From contig JAUCZB010000004.1 in NCBI GenBank assembly GCA_030373325.1, forward strand, positions 1-64,000: a stretch of DNA of 64,000 nucleotides, read 5' to 3'. This DNA comes from Cyanobium sp. CZS25K (GTDB lineage Bacteria; Cyanobacteriota; Cyanobacteriia; PCC-6307; Cyanobiaceae). The position numbers and the translations under genes are program-made. How positions within the stretch are numbered: the stretch's first letter is position 1; every line of letters starts with the position of its first letter. This document shows positions 44,732 to 53,792 of this stretch, in pieces. Below the pieces are notes generated by a model, which saw only the letters and a list, made by a program, of their open reading frames with translations, searched no databases and had not been told where the DNA came from.

Positions 44732-45670
44732 TCAGTAGAGATCGGCTTCGGCGTCGATCTCACCGGGACCGGCCGCGAAGGCCAGCCAGAGTGGGAACTG
44801 AAGGATCGGAATCTCGATCACCTGCTCGGCCGCATCGATCACGATGAAGGGCAGCTCCCCCCGTTCCTCCAGCCGGTCGGCCCGCTCGATCAGGGCATCG
44901 GGTCGCTCGAACAGCACGATGCCGCTGGCCGGGCCGAAATCGTCGCGGCTCAGCCCCAGGCAGTCCTGCAGGCCCCGTCGCCATTCCCCGAGGCGCTCCG
45001 GCTGGCTGGCCAGCACCAGGGTCTGAAAGCGTTCGCCGTAGAGCTCCCCCAGGATCGCGATCGCCGCTGCCGCCGCCAGGGCGTTGCGGCTGCGGCTGCC
45101 ACCGCTCGCCTGGGCGCCCCTGCCGCCCTGACAGAGGAACCAGTCCTCCAACCGGGCCGCGGCGGAAGGCTCCAGGGTGCGTCGAAGCTTCCAGGGATCG
45201 GCATAGAAATCAGGCTGCCCGCCGAACTGCCCCAACCGTTCCCGGACCAGGTCCGCATCGTCGCTGAACAGCCCGGCGGCGGCGGGCGCCATGGTGGCGT
45301 CCCCGGCATCGCCACCCACGGCGCCCGGTGGCATCTGGTCGAGGGGGGAGGGCTGCACCACCAGCGGCTGGACCACCAGCTCCATCTGCTCGGCGGCGGC
45401 GGCCAGATCCTGCAGGGCCCCCACCAGGTACTCCTGGAAGCCCTTGAGCCGCCGGGCGATGGCATCTGACTGGCCGGCGAAGCTGCCGGCGATCTCCTGG
45501 CGGATCTGCTCCCGGCGGGTCTCCAGCTGGCTGATCTCCCCCAGGAGCTCGGTGCGGCGCTCCCGGAGCTCGGTCAGGGCCAGCTCCAGCAGCCCTTCGC
45601 TCCCGGGGGTGATGCCCTGGGGGGCGGTGTCCGGGGGTGTGATGGCGGGCGGTTCGGGTCGGTCGCTCAT
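44732..45670 (-). CDS. DUF3086 family protein
   Basis: The 312-residue protein is of a cyanobacteria-specific family of unknown function. A coiled-coil segment (ALTELRERRTELLGEISQLE, TRREQIRQEIAGSF) is followed by a helix (RLKGFQEYLVGALQDLAAAA) and a globular C-terminal domain (ILGELYGERFQTLVLASQPE, IVLFERPDALIERADRLE, ILQFPLWLAFA). It lies between the DUF3119 and plsY genes in the same direction. Confidence 0.85.
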   Translation of the reverse strand: MSDRPEPPAITPPDTAPQGITPGSEGLLELALTELRERRTELLGEISQLETRREQIRQEIAGSFAGQSDAIARRLKGFQEYLVGALQDLAAAAEQMELVVQPLVVQPSPLDQMPPGAVGGDAGDATMAPAAAGLFSDDADLVRERLGQFGGQPDFYADPWKLRRTLEPSAAARLEDWFLCQGGRGAQASGGSRSRNALAAAAAIAILGELYGERFQTLVLASQPERLGEWRRGLQDCLGLSRDDFGPASGIVLFERPDALIERADRLEERGELPFIVIDAAEQVIEIPILQFPLWLAFAAGPGEIDAEADLY

Positions 45671-45700
45671 GGCAGGCGAGGCAGCAAGGCAGCGGGGAAC

Positions 45701-46153
45701 TCAGGCGGGGTCGCGGGGAGCGGGGGTGGTGGGCGGCAGGCGGTGGTCCAGCTGCTGCCGCAGGGCCGTCGCGTCGAACAGCATCGGCAGCAGATGGAAG
45801 CTTCTCTCCTCCCGGAAATAGAACAGCACCGGCAGGGCCGGCCACCAGACCCTCCAGCCGATCCAGGTGTCGTAGGGGAAGCGGCGGATCACGGTGTCGC
45901 GGCGGGACACCAGCAGGGCCTCCGGTGCGAAGCGCAACCGCAGCAGGGCCGTCTGGAGCAGCAGGAAGAGTCCCAGCAGGCCTGTCCCCAGGGCGGTCCA
46001 GAGCATGCCGCTCCACAGTGGCCGCAGGCCCAGAGAGGCGGCGGCCAGCAGCAGCATCCCGAGCGGCACCCAGAAGCGGGGGCGCAGCACCACCTCGTCG
46101 GGGTCGCTGTCCGGTGTGGCGTTGTCTGGGGGCGAGGGGGGGACGGTGGTCAT
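45701..46153 (-). CDS. DUF3119 family protein
   Basis: This 150-residue protein has two membrane segments (WVPLGMLLLAAASLGL, LWTALGTGLLGLFLLLQTAL) and a PH-like domain (ALLVSRRDTVIRRFPYDTWI, VLFYFREERSFHLLPMLF). DUF3119 is found in cyanobacteria and plastids; function unknown. The start overlaps the stop of the MlaE-like permease (ATGA), suggesting a role with that transporter. Confidence 0.85.
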   Translation of the reverse strand: MTTVPPSPPDNATPDSDPDEVVLRPRFWVPLGMLLLAAASLGLRPLWSGMLWTALGTGLLGLFLLLQTALLRLRFAPEALLVSRRDTVIRRFPYDTWIGWRVWWPALPVLFYFREERSFHLLPMLFDATALRQQLDHRLPPTTPAPRDPA

Positions 46154-46899
46154 TGGCCGAAGAGCAACTGGGTGAGCAGCACGTCCACCAGGGCGACGCT
46201 GACGAGAATCATGACCACCGCGCCGGTGGTGCTGGCGCCCACCTCCTTGGGGCCCCCACGGGTGGTGAGTCCCCAGCCGCAGGCGATGACCGCGATCATC
46301 AGTCCGAAGACCACGGCCTTCAGCAGCATCGAAGGGAGGTCGTCGGGTTCCATCCAGACCCGCACCGAGTTCCAGAAGACCGTCGGTGGAATGCTGTATA
46401 GCAGCGTGCTGCTCACCTGGCCTGACCAGATCGCCATCCAGAAGAACAGAAGGCACTGGACCGGCGCCATCACGACCATGGCCAGGACCCTTGGCACCAC
46501 CAGGTATTCCACCGGGTCGGTGCGCAGCATCGTGATGGCGTCGATCTGCTCGGTCACCTTCATGGTGCCCAGCTGGGCGGCATAGGCGGTGGCCACCTTG
46601 CCGGTGAGCAGGGTCGCCGTCAGCAGGGGCGCGATTTCCCTTGAGAGGCCCAGGGCCAGCAGACCTCCCACGGCAGCGCTGGCCCCCTGCTTGGAGAGCT
46701 CCGCGGCCACCTGGATGTTGAACACGGTGCCGGCGGCCAGCGCCGTGATCAGCACGATCAGGAAGCTGCCCGGTCCGGCCTCGAGGAGTTCCTGGATCAG
46801 GTCGACCATGCCGACGCGGCCTCGGGCGATGGCGCTCACGGCCTGCCCTCCGATCATCAGGCTGGCGCCCAGGCGCTGCAGCCAGCGCGGCGCCTTCAT
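46150..46899 (-). CDS. MlaE-family ABC transporter permease (lipid transport)
   Basis: A 249-residue permease of the MlaE/TGD1 type, which moves phospholipids between membranes with an MlaF-like ATPase and an MCE protein. Conserved stretches include GPGSFLIVLITALAAGTVFN, LGLSREIAPLLTATLLTGKV, AAQLGTMKVTEQIDAITML and DPVEYLVVPRVLAM. No partner gene is in this window. It is coupled on both sides by ATGA overlaps, with the MFS gene upstream and the DUF3119 gene downstream. Confidence 0.9.
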   Translation of the reverse strand: MKAPRWLQRLGASLMIGGQAVSAIARGRVGMVDLIQELLEAGPGSFLIVLITALAAGTVFNIQVAAELSKQGASAAVGGLLALGLSREIAPLLTATLLTGKVATAYAAQLGTMKVTEQIDAITMLRTDPVEYLVVPRVLAMVVMAPVQCLLFFWMAIWSGQVSSTLLYSIPPTVFWNSVRVWMEPDDLPSMLLKAVVFGLMIAVIACGWGLTTRGGPKEVGASTTGAVVMILVSVALVDVLLTQLLFGQ

Positions 46900-48335
46900 G
46901 GAGCGGAGGCCGTGAGGGTCTCCGGGTGAGGGCCCCGCTCCGGCCAGCGCCGCATCACCACCAGCCCGAGCACCACCAGCAGGGCCGGGATCAGGCCCAT
47001 GCACATCCGGATCGCCAGCAGGGCCCCGTCGGGTTGAAGCATTCCCTTGGCGGCCTGATAGCCGCTGAGGCTCATGAGGTTGCCGAAGAAGAACAGGGCC
47101 AGGCTGATGCAGATCTTCTGGGTGAACACCATCCAGGCGCTGTAGAGGCCGGCGGGTTTCTCCGGATCGGCATCGATGGCATCCGGCAGCAGGGCCCAGG
47201 GGATCAGGTAGGCGGTGGAGGCCCCCAGGCCCACGATCAGGATCGTGCCCACCAGGGAGCCGAGCCGCAGCAGGTTCCCCGCCGAGCCGGTGGGGCCGAC
47301 GGCGCTGTCGAGGGGCACCAGCACCATGGCCAGCAGGCAGCCGGCGATCCAGAGGGAGGTGCCCCAGTGCAGGGCGGGCAGACGACCGCGCTGACGGGCG
47401 AAGCCTGTCCAGACCTGGAGTCCGATCAAGGTGCTGATCTGGAAGGGCAGCAGGATCCAGTTGCTCCAGCCCTCCGGCAGCCGCATCACCACCGGCAGAT
47501 AGATCAGCGCCGCCGTCTGCATGATCTGCAGGGCGCACCAGAGCAACAGGTACAGGCCCAGCACCATCAGGAAGCGGCCATTGCGGCTCACCCTGGCCAG
47601 CAGCCGTCGCGTGGTTCCCCGCTGGCTGGTGGGCCGCTGGCAGTGTCGGGCGGCCGGAGCGATGCCCCAGCCGCAGATCAGGGTGGAGGAGGTGATGATC
47701 ACCCCTGAGATGATCCCCACCTGCAGATAGCTGTCGGAGTTCTGGTGATCCTTCAGCAGCACGCCCCCCAGAATGATGCCCACCAGGCCGGCGATGATCG
47801 AGCCGGTGAAGCGGGCGCTGTTGAGGCGGGTGCGGAGGTTGACGCTGGTGGTCAGTTCCGCAGCCAGGGCGGAGTAAGGGAGGTTGACGCAGGTGTAGAG
47901 GCTGTTGGCCACCACGGAGATGGCCACGAAAATGGCGAACTTCACCCAGAGCCCCCCCGGGGGCAGCCACCACATCAGGGCCATGGCGAAGCCGAGGGGC
48001 ACGGCACTGCCGAGGATCCAGGGCAGCCGGGGGCCCCAGGAGCTGCGCGTCTTGTCGCTCAGCCAGCCCACGATCGGGTCGTTGATGGCATCCCAGAGCC
48101 GGGCCGTCATCAGAACCAGCCCGGCCATCCAGGCCGGCAGCCCGGCCGCCGAGGTGTAAAAAATGAAGAGATAGAAGCCGATCAGGGAAGCCGCCATCCC
48201 GGTCCCCGCGTCCCCCATGCCGTAGGCCAGCAGCACCCTGCGGCGCTCACCGGCTGGAAGATCCGCCGTGTCTCTGACCGCCGTCGGCAGGGGCGGCGCT
48301 GACGACGGCGGGGTGGACGGCGTGGGGGAGGTCAA
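46896..48335 (-). CDS. MFS transporter of the glycoside-pentoside-hexuronide type
   Basis: The 479-residue protein has about 12 membrane spans and GPH family motifs: LLAYGMGDAGTGMAASLIGF at the N-terminus, and ARLWDAINDPIVGWLSDKTR, the cation-site loop. The central loop (APAARHCQRPTSQRGTTRRL) is shortened. GPH members cotransport sugars or related solutes with H+ or Na+; the substrate here is not predictable. It is the first gene of the minus-strand run and overlaps mlaE. Confidence 0.88.
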   Translation of the reverse strand: MTSPTPSTPPSSAPPLPTAVRDTADLPAGERRRVLLAYGMGDAGTGMAASLIGFYLFIFYTSAAGLPAWMAGLVLMTARLWDAINDPIVGWLSDKTRSSWGPRLPWILGSAVPLGFAMALMWWLPPGGLWVKFAIFVAISVVANSLYTCVNLPYSALAAELTTSVNLRTRLNSARFTGSIIAGLVGIILGGVLLKDHQNSDSYLQVGIISGVIITSSTLICGWGIAPAARHCQRPTSQRGTTRRLLARVSRNGRFLMVLGLYLLLWCALQIMQTAALIYLPVVMRLPEGWSNWILLPFQISTLIGLQVWTGFARQRGRLPALHWGTSLWIAGCLLAMVLVPLDSAVGPTGSAGNLLRLGSLVGTILIVGLGASTAYLIPWALLPDAIDADPEKPAGLYSAWMVFTQKICISLALFFFGNLMSLSGYQAAKGMLQPDGALLAIRMCMGLIPALLVVLGLVVMRRWPERGPHPETLTASAP

Positions 48336-48441
48336 ACCTGGAGGGGCTCCGGTGTGGGTCTTCCGGTGAGAGGTCGTCCGGTGCCAGTCATAATGCTGCA
48401 GCCGGTTCGAGAGAACCAGTCGCCAGTACTCCAGTACTGCT

Positions 48442-48516
<75 letters not shown>

Positions 48517-48817
48517 TTTCTCAATAAGGGTTTTCGGCTCAGAGCCCTTGCTGCGACTGGCGTTAGGGCTTCCAGTCTTTGCCAGCGCCTGTTTGGCCGT
48601 GCCAGGCTTTGAGACGAAACATCTCATGTGTCAGGCGCAACAGCCGCAGGCTCTCATTGCTGTCATAGCGGCAGACGCTGGCCCCCTGTCCTGGCTGCAG
48701 ACGGAACGGCCAGGGCACTGGCGGCCTTGGACTGTGATCCGGTGAGCTCCAGCAGATCGAGCACATGCAGGTGCTCAAGAGGCACTGGCGGGTCGTCGGT
48801 GGGGCCGTGGCGTCGCC
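48517..48817. other. left end of the island, no intact gene
   Basis: A minus-strand frame reads YDSNESLRLLRLTHEMFRLK and then AWHGQTGAGKDWKP, which is protein-like and may be the tail of a lost gene, but I cannot assign it. One AAACATCTCA copy lies at 48617-48626. Confidence 0.4.
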
Positions 48818-49273
48818 TTGACGGCAGGCAGGCTTGAACGGTGCCGGAGCTGGCCACAGGACGCTGTTGATTCGCAGGGGGCCAGCGTCAGCTGGCCAGC
48901 CCCTGGCGAGATCGATTCACCTGCGAAAGACTTGGGCCATCCGCCGCCTGGCCTTCTTGCCTTCCGCTATCCCTCGCCGCTGCGCTGCCAGCTGCTGATC
49001 GGTCAGCCCGCCAGTGGCAAGACGACGCTCGCCAGGGCTCTGGCGCCATTGCTCACCGCCCCCGGAGAACCACCGGCCCTGGTGCTCTCCATCGATGCGA
49101 TCAGAGCCGAGGTCTTCGGGGATGCGGCCGTGCAGGGGCCCTGGATCGACATCCAACAGCGCCTCCAGCAGCGGCGATGGCTCGGGCGAATGGCGGGTAT
49201 GGCGGCTGCCCAGCGGCAGGAATCCATGCGGATCGCGAAGCCCCTGGCATCAACGGCGAGTTTCGGGGTCTGA
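48818..49273 (+). CDS. P-loop (zeta-toxin/kinase-like) protein, probably truncated
   Basis: The Walker A motif is clear in LLIGQPASGKTTLARALAPL, followed by ALVLSIDAIRAEVFGD, the lid-side Asp of the P-loop kinase fold that includes zeta toxins. Such proteins are normally longer; after about residue 125 the sequence (GRMAGMAAAQRQE) no longer fits, so a frameshift or deletion removed the C-terminal half. The start is uncertain (TTG at 48818). It precedes the exonuclease gene on the same strand. Confidence 0.5.
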   Translation: MTAGRLERCRSWPQDAVDSQGASVSWPAPGEIDSPAKDLGHPPPGLLAFRYPSPLRCQLLIGQPASGKTTLARALAPLLTAPGEPPALVLSIDAIRAEVFGDAAVQGPWIDIQQRLQQRRWLGRMAGMAAAQRQESMRIAKPLASTASFGV

Positions 49274-49307
49274 ATTCTGGTATGTCAGGGAGAGCTCGAT
49301 CGCATCG

Positions 49308-50285
49308 ATGGCTCTACGTCACCAACCACTGCCGTTGCCGCAGCTGCTGCCTGCCGGCGCCAAGGGCTTTGCGGTGCTCGATCTGGAGACCACCGGCACC
49401 GGCCAGCTCTGCCGCATCGTGGAAATCGCCCTGCTGCTGCTCACGAGCGAGGGCGAGATCGAGCAGGAGTGGAGCACCGTGATCAACCCCGGCGTGGCGA
49501 TCCCCAATGCCGCCGTGCATGGCATCGATGACTGCCTGGCTGCCTCCGCGCCCAGCTTCCAGGCGGTGGCTCCAACCCTGGCGGCCCTGCTGGAAGGCCG
49601 CGTTCTCATCGCTCACAACCTTGATCGGTTCGACGGGCCGATCCTGCGGCACCATTTCTGGGAAGCCAGCGAGGTGCTGTCTGAGATGGTGCTCGATCTG
49701 GGCGATGGCATCGACACCATGCCCAACCCATTCCTGAGCCTTGGGAAGCTCTGCTCCGCCCACGGCATCAACCTTTCCGGCGACGACGCCCACACGGCGC
49801 TCGGCGACACCCTGGCCCTGGCTGCCCTGCTGCGCCACGGCCTGCCCCACCTGCATCCATCGCGGGCGCCGGTGCGGGTGGCAGGGATCAGCGGCTCAGA
49901 GCTGGAGCCCCCGCCGCTGCTGCCGCGGACCAGCACCAGCCGCCAGGGGCTTCTGCGCAGCCACGACTGGCTCGATACCACGGTCACCATTCCCACTGTA
50001 GGCGGCACCATCGCCCTGCATGGCGAGGACGCCCACGGCTGGGACTTCAAGGTCCAGAAGGCCCTGGCGCACGCCAGCACCCTTGGCCTCTCCCCCATCC
50101 CCTTCGAGCCGGACGGGCCGGCCGATGTGATGGTGGTCACCAGCCTGTTCATCGACAGCCCGCTGATGCGCCGGCTCCGGTCAGCCGGCCTGCCGGTGGT
50201 GGCAAGCAAGGTGTTTCAGGAGGCCCGCTCAGGAGCGGTGGTTGCCGCCAAGTGCTGGGGTGTGTTGAGGGGCACTGGCCTCTGA
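49308..50285 (+). CDS. DEDDh 3'-5' exonuclease (DnaQ/epsilon-like)
   Basis: The exonuclease domain spans about residues 15-180, with metal ligands in FAVLDLETTGTGQ, the central HNLDRFDGPIL, and HTALGDTLALAALL. The C-terminal 110 or so residues (GGTIALHGEDAHGWDFKVQK, VMVVTSLFIDSPLMRRLR, PVVASKVFQEARSG) look BRCT-like. Members trim or proofread DNA; a phage-defence or repair role in an island is possible. The start is the ATG at 49308. Confidence 0.85.
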   Translation: MALRHQPLPLPQLLPAGAKGFAVLDLETTGTGQLCRIVEIALLLLTSEGEIEQEWSTVINPGVAIPNAAVHGIDDCLAASAPSFQAVAPTLAALLEGRVLIAHNLDRFDGPILRHHFWEASEVLSEMVLDLGDGIDTMPNPFLSLGKLCSAHGINLSGDDAHTALGDTLALAALLRHGLPHLHPSRAPVRVAGISGSELEPPPLLPRTSTSRQGLLRSHDWLDTTVTIPTVGGTIALHGEDAHGWDFKVQKALAHASTLGLSPIPFEPDGPADVMVVTSLFIDSPLMRRLRSAGLPVVASKVFQEARSGAVVAAKCWGVLRGTGL

Positions 50286-50357
50286 CATAGACAGGCCGCG
50301 AGACCAGACCGACGCACATCCTGCTCATATTCAGCGCCGATCCCCAGCCCTGAGTCC

Positions 50358-51078
50358 TCATCGGGCAAGGGTGCGGGAGATGTCGGGTTCGTTGATCTGC
50401 AGGCCGCCCTGTCCCACGGCGACTTCCTCGCTGAGCACTGCCATGAAGTGCTGCTGGTCCAGCCCCTCGAACAGCTGCAGGGCCAAGAGGCAGTAGCTCA
50501 CGCCGTCCTGCCGCAACCCATCGGGCTGAACGGCCCGCAGATCCTGGGCTTTGGCCGCCAGCTCCATGTAGGGCTGGGCCTCGATCACCCGCAGCAGCAG
50601 CCGGTCGGCTTCGTCGAGTTGTTTGCCTGGATCCAGCTCCAGCAATGCCCGGGCCAGGTTGAAGGTGGTGATCAGCTCATCCGGTGCCACCGCCAACGCC
50701 TGGCAGAAGCGCGTCGCTGCCACTTCCGGCGGCCCAGCGATCACCGCAAGTTCTCAAGAGTGTGGACAGCAAAGCCGTTATCCGGCCCCACTCGATGACC
50801 TTCTCCAGTGCCCGGCGGGCCTCCGCCCTGTCGCCCTGCTGCACAGCCACCAGCGCAAGGGCTTCAAGGGCATGGGGCTGGATGCTGACATTGCCCGCGC
50901 TGGCGAGGGCCGCCCGGTTCAGCAGCGAGCGGGCCTCCTCCAGATCGCCTTCCTCGCTGGCGAGCAGCCCCAGGTAGTAAAGCGCTGGGGCGTTCTGCGG
51001 CATCAGCAACAGCGCCGCTTGCAGCAGGGGGCGGGCTTCATGGAGCTTCCCTTCCTCGATCAGTGCCCCGAATGCATC
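50358..51078 (-). pseudogene. TPR-repeat protein, frameshifted
   Basis: Two overlapping minus-strand frames carry TPR-like helical repeats. The first (from the ATG at 51078) has LIEEGKLHEARPLLQAALLL, NAPALYYLGLLASEEGDLEE and AVQQGDRAEARRALEKVIEW. The second, in another frame (to 50358), has AATRFCQALAVAPDELITTF and NLARALLELDPGKQLDEADR. They fit one protein broken near 50750. It ran with the two genes upstream on the same strand. Confidence 0.6.
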
Positions 51079-51236
51079 CATGGCCGGCAGCTCCGACAAC
51101 GGCCGGATCTCGCTTGATCCCGATGCTGCCGCTGGCAACCACCGCCGGCAAGTGGCCGCCCATGGCGGCATGAGACAGCTCTTCGGCTGCATGGGGGCAT
51201 CGAAGGTGGCCTCTCGATCGAGAACGCGTGCCTACA

Positions 51237-52001
51237 TCACGGCGCCTTCCAGCAGTACCAGCGCGAGAGGCCCAGCTTCTCGGCCCAACCATCAACGATC
51301 TCCCGATCCGGATCCGCCGTTGCGGGTTCAGCGCTGGTGATCGCGATCAGCTCCTTGGCCAGGGTTTCAAAGCCTGCGGCCTGGTATTGGATCGCCAGTG
51401 CCGGGATGCCGACCAGCTCGGCGCTATGGAAGGCACAGGCTGCATTGATCGCCCGGGTGGCCTGCAACACGGCGGTGGGTGTCAGCCTCTCAACCTCGCC
51501 CTCGAGGCAGATCAGGTTCTCCTGCACCTGGCTTTGCAGTAGCGCCGCCTGCAGACCCCGCAGCTCGGGCGCCTGCTCGAACAGCCAGCGGTCCGCCCAA
51601 AGCCCCGGTCCTGTCGAGCGCAACCGCAACAGCACCCCGTCGTAGTACTGGAGCCCAGCGCTCCGCGCCTGAGCCAGGCTGATCTGGCCCTTGAACATCC
51701 TCTCCACCTGCGAGATCACCTTCTCTCTGGCCTCGCGTGTCTCGTGGAGGCTCACCTGCTGCTCGGCTGGCACCTGGACGATGCGCAGCAGCAGGGCGGC
51801 CTCAAAGGCCACGTGGTAGCTGCTGCGCTCATCGGCGTCGCGGTAGATGATCCGGTGCGTTTGTTGTTCTTGTGTGGCCAATCGCACCGTGGCCAGATCC
51901 TCAAGGTCGTCCTGCTGAATGACCATCACCGGCAGCCCGCCAGCCTCCTCCACCTTCTGGAGCAGACGGTTCACGGCCGGCAGGAGTGTATGGGCAGGCA
52001 T
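51237..52001 (-). CDS. unknown protein, possibly a degenerate zincin
   Basis: From the ATG at 52001 the protein has 254 residues. It begins LLPAVNRLLQKVEEAGGLPV and has a helix SSYHVAFEAALLLRI that sits where an IrrE-like peptidase would carry HExxH, here without the metal ligands. The C-terminal two-thirds are helical, with a pattern like NAACAFHSAELVGIPALAIQ. I do not recognise a family; the pseudo-peptidase idea is inference. The TPR gene follows and a small acidic gene precedes. Confidence 0.6.
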   Translation of the reverse strand: MPAHTLLPAVNRLLQKVEEAGGLPVMVIQQDDLEDLATVRLATQEQQTHRIIYRDADERSSYHVAFEAALLLRIVQVPAEQQVSLHETREAREKVISQVERMFKGQISLAQARSAGLQYYDGVLLRLRSTGPGLWADRWLFEQAPELRGLQAALLQSQVQENLICLEGEVERLTPTAVLQATRAINAACAFHSAELVGIPALAIQYQAAGFETLAKELIAITSAEPATADPDREIVDGWAEKLGLSRWYCWKAP

Positions 52002-52071
52002 CGCCGGGCCGGGACAGGCAGAAAGCAGTCCCACGGTATCGAGAGCTGGGGCGCGCTCCCTGCTGGATTCC

Positions 52072-52377
52072 TCAGCCGAAACCCTTGGCTGGCCCACGGG
52101 CCCCTGGCGGCAGCAGCGGGATCTCGATCTCTGCCCCCTGCTCCACCGGGTAGCCCTCCAGCTCCAGGTGCATATCGCTGCTCACCAGCGTCAGTGGTGG
52201 GTCCAGATCAATGGCTTCCATGAACACCATCACCAGGTCTTGCCCCGGCCCGAGGCCATCGGCATGGCGCTTGACGTCCTGACGGAAGCGCAGGGAAGTG
52301 TCTTTCTTGAGGTCGGGCCGGGCCGAGTGGGAACGGCGGAATAACGGCAGTAGGGAATTGCGCTGGTTCCAGCAGGC
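52072..52377 (-). CDS. small unknown protein, upstream partner of the gene at 51237
   Basis: The frame is open from a stop at 52378 and reads LLPLFRRSHSARPDLKKDTS, LVMVFMEAIDLDPPLTLVSS and GYPVEQGAEIEIPLLPPGA, which looks like a real protein. No ATG, GTG or TTG start lies before residue 50 (MVFMEA), so the gene is either 5'-truncated or uses the internal ATG. It ends 71 bases before the next gene's ATG. Confidence 0.45.
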   Translation of the reverse strand, partial: ACWNQRNSLLPLFRRSHSARPDLKKDTSLRFRQDVKRHADGLGPGQDLVMVFMEAIDLDPPLTLVSSDMHLELEGYPVEQGAEIEIPLLPPGARGPAKGFG

Positions 52378-52804
52378 TCAGGGACTGATCCCTGAATGTT
52401 CGAAGTAGGCTATCGCGACCTTAAGCCTCATTCTCACGCGATTGCTGGAGCGCCTTCCTTCCATGCAAAAGCAACAGACGGTGATAGAGACACAGCCGTG
52501 TTAGGCACTGACAAGCTTCAAGCCTGTCTCAACCTCCCCCTCCTCTGTTTGCAGACAGCGAATCCGATGGCGCGGCAGGGGGCTGAGCGTCAGCTGGCCG
52601 GGATGCTCACCGAGCTGGTCGATGCCAAGGTTCGTTTAGGAGCCTGCTGAAAAAGTCCCGAGGCCGTCATGCCTTGAGCCTGACCTTTGGGCGCAGCGCC
52701 CGTGAACACTGGGCTCAATGTCAGGCGTTCCCGCACCGAATGGTCCTTGACGGGGTTTTTCAGCAAACTCTTAGGGAAAAGAAGAACGGGGTGTCAAAAG
52801 CCGC
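52378..52804. other. gap between the unknown operon and the SLOG gene
   Basis: Apart from the MITE at 52640-52770, no gene is supported in this stretch. Confidence 0.4.
52640..52770. mobile_element. 131-bp MITE with TTAG target duplication
   Basis: The ends are GAGCCTGCTGAAAAAG and, reversed, GAGTTTGCTGAAAAAC. They pair as imperfect inverted repeats that share GAG and TGCTGAAAAA. TTAG stands on both sides (52636-52639 and 52771-52774). The inside is non-coding. The ends resemble those of some DDE insertion sequences, so it could be mobilised by a transposase elsewhere in the genome. Confidence 0.75.
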
Positions 52805-53302
52805 TCAAGGGGCGAGGGGCTCGGGCGAGAAGGGCGGTGGCACTTCCATCACCACCACCTGCACCGGCGAACGGGAGGAGCAGCGGCGCGCCTGCTGCAC
52901 CAGCGAGACCGTGCCTGGCCCACCAGGGAAGGCGATCACCAGCACCGAGGCGCAGAACGCCGGGGAGGTGTGGGCCTGGGCCTCGACCAGGGCCTGCTCG
53001 AGGAGGCGCCGATTGCGGATGGGACCGGCACTGCGGCCATAGCGGCGCCAATCAGCGGCGAGGGCCTGGACCCGCCAGCCGATCTGATGGGCGCCACGGG
53101 CCCCGCCATGAAGCAGCAGATGGACAGGCCGCCCGCCAGAGCGCTGGAGCAGAGCAGAGGCGATGCGCTCCTGGGGCCAGGAGAGATCGCGGCCACCGGC
53201 AGCGACGATGACGACCGAGCGATGGGCCAACGCCGGCGGCGGCAGGAGGCCAGGAAGAGGCAATGCAGCGGCCTGGGCCACTGCAGCAGAGGACAAGCTC
53301 AT
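52805..53302 (-). CDS. SLOG-domain protein (DUF2493/YspA-like)
   Basis: The 165-residue protein matches the SLOG Rossmann-like fold: VVIVAAGGRDLSW, LLLHGGARGAHQIGWRV, ADWRRYGRSAGPIRNRRLLE and VLVIAFPGGPGTVSLVQQAR. SLOG proteins bind nucleotides or nucleotide-derived signals and are frequent in phages and defence islands. It is downstream of fic but separated from it by about 490 bases. Confidence 0.85.
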   Translation of the reverse strand: MSLSSAAVAQAAALPLPGLLPPPALAHRSVVIVAAGGRDLSWPQERIASALLQRSGGRPVHLLLHGGARGAHQIGWRVQALAADWRRYGRSAGPIRNRRLLEQALVEAQAHTSPAFCASVLVIAFPGGPGTVSLVQQARRCSSRSPVQVVVMEVPPPFSPEPLAP

Positions 53303-53792
53303 GTGCTATGGAGCAAACGAACGGGGCAAGTTGTCCAAGGATTTCGTTGCCGCAGGCGATGGGCTTGGGGCCATTGGTACAGCTCTTCTTCTGCCAGTAC
53401 AAACGCACTGCGCAGCGGGCAGAGTGGCTGCAGGGCAATGGATCTATGCAAGGCGACGCCATGAGCTGGTGGGTCGGAAAGCTGATAATCAGACCCGCCA
53501 GATTCTGTGCTGAATAACCAGCTGGCCGCGCAGCCGCGCGAGCAAACTTGGAGCTATCACCTCCATCCTTGATGCGGGCGAATGCCCAGCCACCGCAGCC
53601 GCGGGAAAGGGGGCCCTACCAGCCATCCCCCACACGGCCCTGGAGCGGAGGGCGGCGGCGGCGGCTGGCCGATGCACGCCAAGGCGCAGCCGTGGCACGC
53701 TGAAGGACGGCCGCTGACGACCGGAGCCCTGGGGTGTCTGTAGACACTGGCGGCACAACCTGCAACAGCAGTGACGCCCAGGGAGGGAAGGA
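53303..53792. other. stretch between the SLOG gene and fic without a supported gene
   Basis: Short frames on both strands lack protein-like character. I see no tRNA-like fold, repeat or clear terminator. Confidence 0.4.

Noticed and set aside
53303..53792. Short frames between the SLOG gene and fic
   Set aside because: They have no good start and no protein-like pattern.
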